Virus record (IMG/VR): IMGVR_UViG_3300042905_002728
Location: 1 to 22,224 of that record
Origin: a virus
Strand: one strand, 5' to 3'
DNA length: 22,224 bases
The notes beneath the pieces are model-generated. The model made no database searches, was not told the origin of the DNA, and saw nothing but the letters and a program-made list of their open reading frames with translations. Made by a program: the position numbers and the translations under genes. Each line of letters begins with the position of its first letter. Position 1 is the first letter of the stretch. Shown piece after piece: positions 19,058-22,224 of this stretch.

Positions 19058-19945
19058 CTAATCCTTTGACAAGAAAGTGGGGTACTGCTTTATCAGTCGA
19101 GTGGCTTCTGCTTGGATACGGTCACGGCGCATACGAACAAGTTGAGTGATGCTGTTAGTGACCGCACCGGCACCCACTTCTTCGGCACGGCGAGTATCGC
19201 CTTGTGATTCGGTGAAGTTACGTTTGATTTCGCGGGATGCCATCAAACGGATTTGGACACCCATGTTGATGATGTCTTCACAGGATGTCGGCAAACCTGC
19301 AATGTTGAGCAAGTTTTGTGATTCGTTCGTCAACGACGAGAACGGTGCTTTATAGACGATACGCAACCGGCCTGAACGGATGCGGTTCTCAAACTTCAGA
19401 CCGAACCCGCTAGAGAAGTCATCTGTTGGCAAGTCACGAAGCAGACGTACCTTGCGAACCCATTCGTAGTTGTCTCCCGTTACACGGATGTGGACACCCA
19501 CAAGGTCAATGATGGACAAGACAGGGGGAAGGTTGATGATGTCTGCTGATCCGTTGTAGTCAAAGTCAAAAGTTTTGACTTGGAACAAGCCGTGCATTGG
19601 GCTAGACAAATCCAACAGTTCATCGTTCAACGCATCAAAGATTTGGGAACGTGGGAAACGGGGGTTGGTTGTGACGACAGCACCAGCGGTGTGGGCTGCG
19701 GCTGTGGTGCCGTTCCAGCCTCGTTCCACTGTCAGTGTCTTCGTGCCAGCAGTAGCTTCCCACACGTAAAACAGTTCAGAGTCAATCTCAAAAACTTGCC
19801 CTGCGCGGATGCCGTCTAGTTCATACGACAAAACCACCGTGGTAACGGTGGCGTTGATTGTCGCAGACAACTTGTTGCGTTGCTCAATAACCCCCGATAG
19901 TAACTGTCGAAGGGTTCGATTGATTACAGCACTACCAGTGGACAC
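19058..19945 (-). CDS. Virion protein, possible neck or adaptor, with a shared beta module
   Basis: 295 residues from a GTG immediately after the previous stop. Residues 25-90 contain a beta module (LSATINATVTTVVLSYELDG, then FEIDSELFYVWEATAG, TLTVERGWNGTTAAAHTAGAVV), which recurs in weaker form in the fibre gene at 16306-17205. Phage virion proteins often carry it as an attachment domain. The rest is an alpha/beta region (IFDALNDELLDLSSP ... IINMGVQIRLMASREIKRNF) and a helical C-terminus. The order before the big tail protein suggests a connector, but no clear family name. Confidence 0.66.
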   Translation of the reverse strand: MSTGSAVINRTLRQLLSGVIEQRNKLSATINATVTTVVLSYELDGIRAGQVFEIDSELFYVWEATAGTKTLTVERGWNGTTAAAHTAGAVVTTNPRFPRSQIFDALNDELLDLSSPMHGLFQVKTFDFDYNGSADIINLPPVLSIIDLVGVHIRVTGDNYEWVRKVRLLRDLPTDDFSSGFGLKFENRIRSGRLRIVYKAPFSSLTNESQNLLNIAGLPTSCEDIINMGVQIRLMASREIKRNFTESQGDTRRAEEVGAGAVTNSITQLVRMRRDRIQAEATRLIKQYPTFLSKD

Positions 19946-20077
19946 TTACTTCATCTTCTTTTTACGGACAGAACCTTTGCCAGTTTGCATCTTCTTGCCG
20001 GTCTTCTTGGCTTCAGCCTTCGCCATAGCCATTCCCTTAGCGTTATACGGGAACTCTTTTTTTCCTACCTTGGGCAT
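19946..20077 (-). CDS. Small Lys-rich protein, 43 residues
   Basis: Starts at an ATG with an excellent TAAAGGAG upstream and ends directly against the following GTG start. The sequence is MPKVGKKEFPYNAKGMAMAK then AEAKKTGKKMQTGKGSVRKK and KMK, so more than one third of the residues are lysine. The MPKVGxKxFPYxAKG start is, to my memory, widespread in small phage proteins near structural genes and has no assigned function. Its strong charge suggests binding DNA or an acidic virion surface. Confidence 0.75.
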   Translation of the reverse strand: MPKVGKKEFPYNAKGMAMAKAEAKKTGKKMQTGKGSVRKKKMK

Positions 20078-20104
20078 GACGACTCCTTTATCTAGTCGGC
20101 TTTA

Positions 20105-21145
20105 TCATAGCCGATAGAAGCCGAGGTTGGCTTGGAGCCTTTCGTCGGTGGGGTTCAAGGCAATCGCTTCAGATCCATACTCGAAGGCTTTGTCTGTGTC
20201 ACCAAGATGATGCGCCGAGATAGCACCCAAGTCGTACGGTAGCCAGCCCCAAGCTTCAGCCTCACATAGATAGTCAAGTGGTTTCTCTTGTACAAGTAGT
20301 GCCGTCTCAACAGCCAGCAGGCACCGTTGCCAGTCTTGACGTTCGTAGTACACCTTCGCTAAATCCACCCAAGGTTCCCGTCGGTCAGGGGATTCCGCTA
20401 TCGCTTTGAACAAATGATGTACCGCTGCGGTGGGTCGCATCTTGGCCATGTAGCGGTGTGACGCTGCCCGTTCAGGGTGCCATTGTGACAGGCGTAGGTG
20501 CTGTGTGAAATGGTATTGGGCTAGTTCGTGTTTGCCGTGAAAGAAGTATTCACGGGCTAGGTAGAACTGGTTGCGATCATCGTTTGGTTCTTCTTCTACA
20601 GCCAATTTGAGTAGGTCAAAGTATTGCCCGCGTGACTTGGTGTGGTCAGGGTGGTGGTGGATTTCTAGGTTGTCAAGCCAGCATTGTTTCTCGACACCAG
20701 CAACGGGTTTGAGAACTTCATGTACGGGGTGTTTCCATCGGTAGCCATGACGGGCGTGGATTTTGTCGCCACCATACACAAGACCTTCTGACCCGTCTTT
20801 GTTCCATGACCAAACGTATTTGTATCGGGGTCGGGTGGTTCCTTCAGGGATGGCTTCTAGAGCTTGCCGCCAACCTGGTTGTAGCACCTCATCCATGTCT
20901 AAAGCGATACAGATGTCAATGTCTTCGGGGAGCAAAGAAAGAGAAAAGTTACGTGCCTCGTCAAATCGCCAAGGGGTGAACATCGCTATGCTTGTTTCCA
21001 CGCCACAGCCAAGGGCTGACCTGTATGTGCCGTCTGTTGAACCGGTATCTAGGATCAGTCGATAGTCAGCTTCTTTGCATGACTCGGACCAACGTGCCAC
21101 GAACTGTTCTTCGTTCTTGGCGATGGCATATACAGCTATTTTCAC
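20105..21145 (-). CDS. Family 2-type glycosyltransferase with TPR-like C-terminus
   Basis: 346 residues from a GTG with TTAGGAGGGG upstream. The N-terminal third has the GT-A signature: YAIAKNEEQFVARW (6-19), LILDTGSTDGT (30-40), then DICIALDMDEVLQPGW with the D-x-D metal site, and PVHEVLKPV near 140. The C-terminal half (180-346) shows helical pairs resembling tetratricopeptide repeats (FYLAREYFFHGKHELAQYHF, WVDLAKVYYERQDWQRCLLA, DKAFEYGSEAIALNPTDERL). It transfers a sugar from a nucleotide donor; the acceptor could be a virion protein or the Thr-rich product. Located among virion genes. Confidence 0.86.
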   Translation of the reverse strand: MKIAVYAIAKNEEQFVARWSESCKEADYRLILDTGSTDGTYRSALGCGVETSIAMFTPWRFDEARNFSLSLLPEDIDICIALDMDEVLQPGWRQALEAIPEGTTRPRYKYVWSWNKDGSEGLVYGGDKIHARHGYRWKHPVHEVLKPVAGVEKQCWLDNLEIHHHPDHTKSRGQYFDLLKLAVEEEPNDDRNQFYLAREYFFHGKHELAQYHFTQHLRLSQWHPERAASHRYMAKMRPTAAVHHLFKAIAESPDRREPWVDLAKVYYERQDWQRCLLAVETALLVQEKPLDYLCEAEAWGWLPYDLGAISAHHLGDTDKAFEYGSEAIALNPTDERLQANLGFYRL

Positions 21146-21153
21146 TGCCCCTC

Positions 21154-22194
21154 CTAAAGTTGACCTGCCGCCACCTTATCTAAAATCAAACGCTTATTAG
21201 CAAACACACGATGCTGAATAGCGATAACTGGGCGGTCTGCTTCAAATGTTTGTTTCAACATTTCAAAGATTTGCTCGTCAATAACCAGTTGCTCTTGCTC
21301 TTTTGATAGCAGTTCTTCAAGGTCCCACATACCAGGGTTCAAGTATTCCAATGCTGCTACTGAACAGGATGCAAGACGACTAAACAAAAGGTCTTTCACA
21401 TCATCAGTAATTGGTAGCACCCCGTCAGGGCGTTGACGTGCGTTGGTGTTACCCATGAGATAGTTGGCTATCTGCATAGGAATCTGCTGATCAATAACAG
21501 TTATTTCCTGTTCGGTCAGTTTCAATTCCCGAATGAACTGGTGGGCTTTATGGGCAACTGCTTCAGTGTTGTTGAACGGTTCCTTGTTGACGATTGCCCA
21601 TTCACGAATCAGTTTCAGCGTTTCCCACAATGTACGCCCTGTGACGGGTCGTGTATCAGAATTCAAATAAGCATTAGCCAAGTCTTGTTTTCCTACACCT
21701 TCTACATAAACAATGTAGCCAACACCGTTGACAGGGATGACAGGTTCATAAATAACTATCCCTGACGGTGCCTCGAATATGCCTTCAGGGTTAGCAAATG
21801 GCAATGGGCCGAACTTGCCGTTGTCGCATCGCCAATCAAGATGCGGTGCAAGAATCATCTCTGAACCAGTGAAACTAAAAACACCTAGCTGGGCATCTAC
21901 TGGTCTGTCATAAATGTCAATGACTCGCTCTAATGGAACAAGGTTGATGTTTTCTGTGGTTTGTCCGTGTACTGCTACGAGGTTGTGCATTGGGGCAATG
22001 TTGAGTGGTGCTTTCCAGCCAATGATAATTGCGCCGTTTGGCATTGAGAAAGCGTCTGCCACGTTTGTTTCTATGTGTCCAGCAGGGGTGTTGTGCAGGA
22101 TTTGTAGTTCAGACGCGCCTGTGATGTGGCGTAGAAGGTAGAAGCATTTGTGGGTTTTGATGACTTCTAGCGTGAATGGTTGTACGGTGATCAT
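21154..22194 (-). CDS. Unidentified 346-residue protein, possibly virion-associated
   Basis: ATG preceded by AGGGGACACA. The first 190 residues look beta-rich with repeated short strands (ASELQILHNTPAG, AIIIGWKAPLN, GVFSFTGSEMILAPHLDW, IVIYEPVIPVNGVGYIVYVE). The last 150 are helical and charged (LWETLKLIREWAIV, IDQQIPMQIANYLMG, LLSKEQEQLVIDEQIFEMLK). No domain or catalytic motif is recognisable. It lies immediately upstream of the glycosyltransferase (8-base gap) and may be co-expressed with it. A structural or host-surface role is possible but unproven. Confidence 0.62.
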   Translation of the reverse strand: MITVQPFTLEVIKTHKCFYLLRHITGASELQILHNTPAGHIETNVADAFSMPNGAIIIGWKAPLNIAPMHNLVAVHGQTTENINLVPLERVIDIYDRPVDAQLGVFSFTGSEMILAPHLDWRCDNGKFGPLPFANPEGIFEAPSGIVIYEPVIPVNGVGYIVYVEGVGKQDLANAYLNSDTRPVTGRTLWETLKLIREWAIVNKEPFNNTEAVAHKAHQFIRELKLTEQEITVIDQQIPMQIANYLMGNTNARQRPDGVLPITDDVKDLLFSRLASCSVAALEYLNPGMWDLEELLSKEQEQLVIDEQIFEMLKQTFEADRPVIAIQHRVFANKRLILDKVAAGQL

Positions 22195-22202
22195 TGTGTC
22201 CC

Positions 22203-22224
22203 CTATGCGAGTGCGCTTGCTGCG
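22203..22224 (-). CDS. C-terminal end of the next minus-strand gene, cut by the window edge
   Basis: On the minus strand the last 22 bases read ...GCA GCA AGC GCA CTC GCA TAG, giving an A-A-S-A-L-A tail and a stop just before the AGGGG ribosome-binding site of the 22194 gene. It is too short to prove, but fits the uniformly packed minus-strand array. Confidence 0.35.

Noticed and set aside
1-22224. CRISPR arrays, complete tRNAs, insertion sequences, integrase or attachment sites
   Set aside because: I looked for repeated spacers, T-arm plus acceptor patterns, transposase motifs and tyrosine or serine recombinase motifs on both strands and found none that hold up.

Overview
The window looks like part of the genome of a tailed double-stranded DNA phage that infects an actinobacterium. 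The host inference rests on a WhiB-type Fe-S regulator (minus 5018-5302) and a secreted Rpf-like transglycosylase (minus 8787-9203), both characteristic of Actinobacteria and their phages. The phage inference rests on tail-type structural genes, a lysis cassette, a phage-style recombination set, two orphan DNA methyltransferases, an SSB and a free-standing HNH endonuclease. No terminase, portal, major capsid or polymerase gene is visible, so the genome continues beyond both edges. No integrase, attachment site, tRNA or CRISPR array was seen.

Layout, left to right. (1) 1-129 holds the probable end of a plus-strand gene cut by the edge, followed by about 630 bases without a convincing gene (130-763). 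That stretch holds hairpins, pyrimidine tracts, a CTGT microsatellite and a near-consensus sigma-A promoter at 692-720. (2) 764-4957 is a dense plus-strand operon of sixteen small genes (46-171 residues), almost all overlapping by 1 or 4 bases at stop/start codons. They look like early host-interaction genes; five are Cys-rich and likely bind zinc, one is a membrane protein. Within it, two gene-free leaders (about 1422-1520 and 2080-2186) can fold into the same multi-hairpin architecture with different stem sequences. This is the best candidate here for something undescribed. A stem-loop at 4980-5020 closes the operon. (3) 5018-12608 on the minus strand is the DNA-metabolism block. In transcription order it has a promoter-like site, YqaJ-type exonuclease, Rad52/Erf-like annealing protein, ribbon-helix-helix protein, three small proteins, PD-(D/E)XK nuclease, a second nuclease-like protein, Rpf-like enzyme, TSPPY methyltransferase, HNH endonuclease, SSB, C5-cytosine methyltransferase and WhiB. 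(4) 12680-15837 is mainly the lysis region: holin-like protein, PA14/Thr-rich surface protein, membrane protein, M15 peptidase endolysin, two small membrane proteins and three small ORFs. (5) 15878-22194 carries tail or virion proteins, a Lys-rich small protein, a TPR-containing glycosyltransferase and an unknown 346-residue protein.

The minus strand reads from virion genes at the right through lysis to DNA metabolism and meets the plus-strand early operon tail to tail near 5015. The two arms differ in composition: the tetranucleotide CTAG is several-fold denser in the plus-strand operon, suggesting a different history or selection. All functional calls come from reading motifs by eye; no database search or folding program was run.
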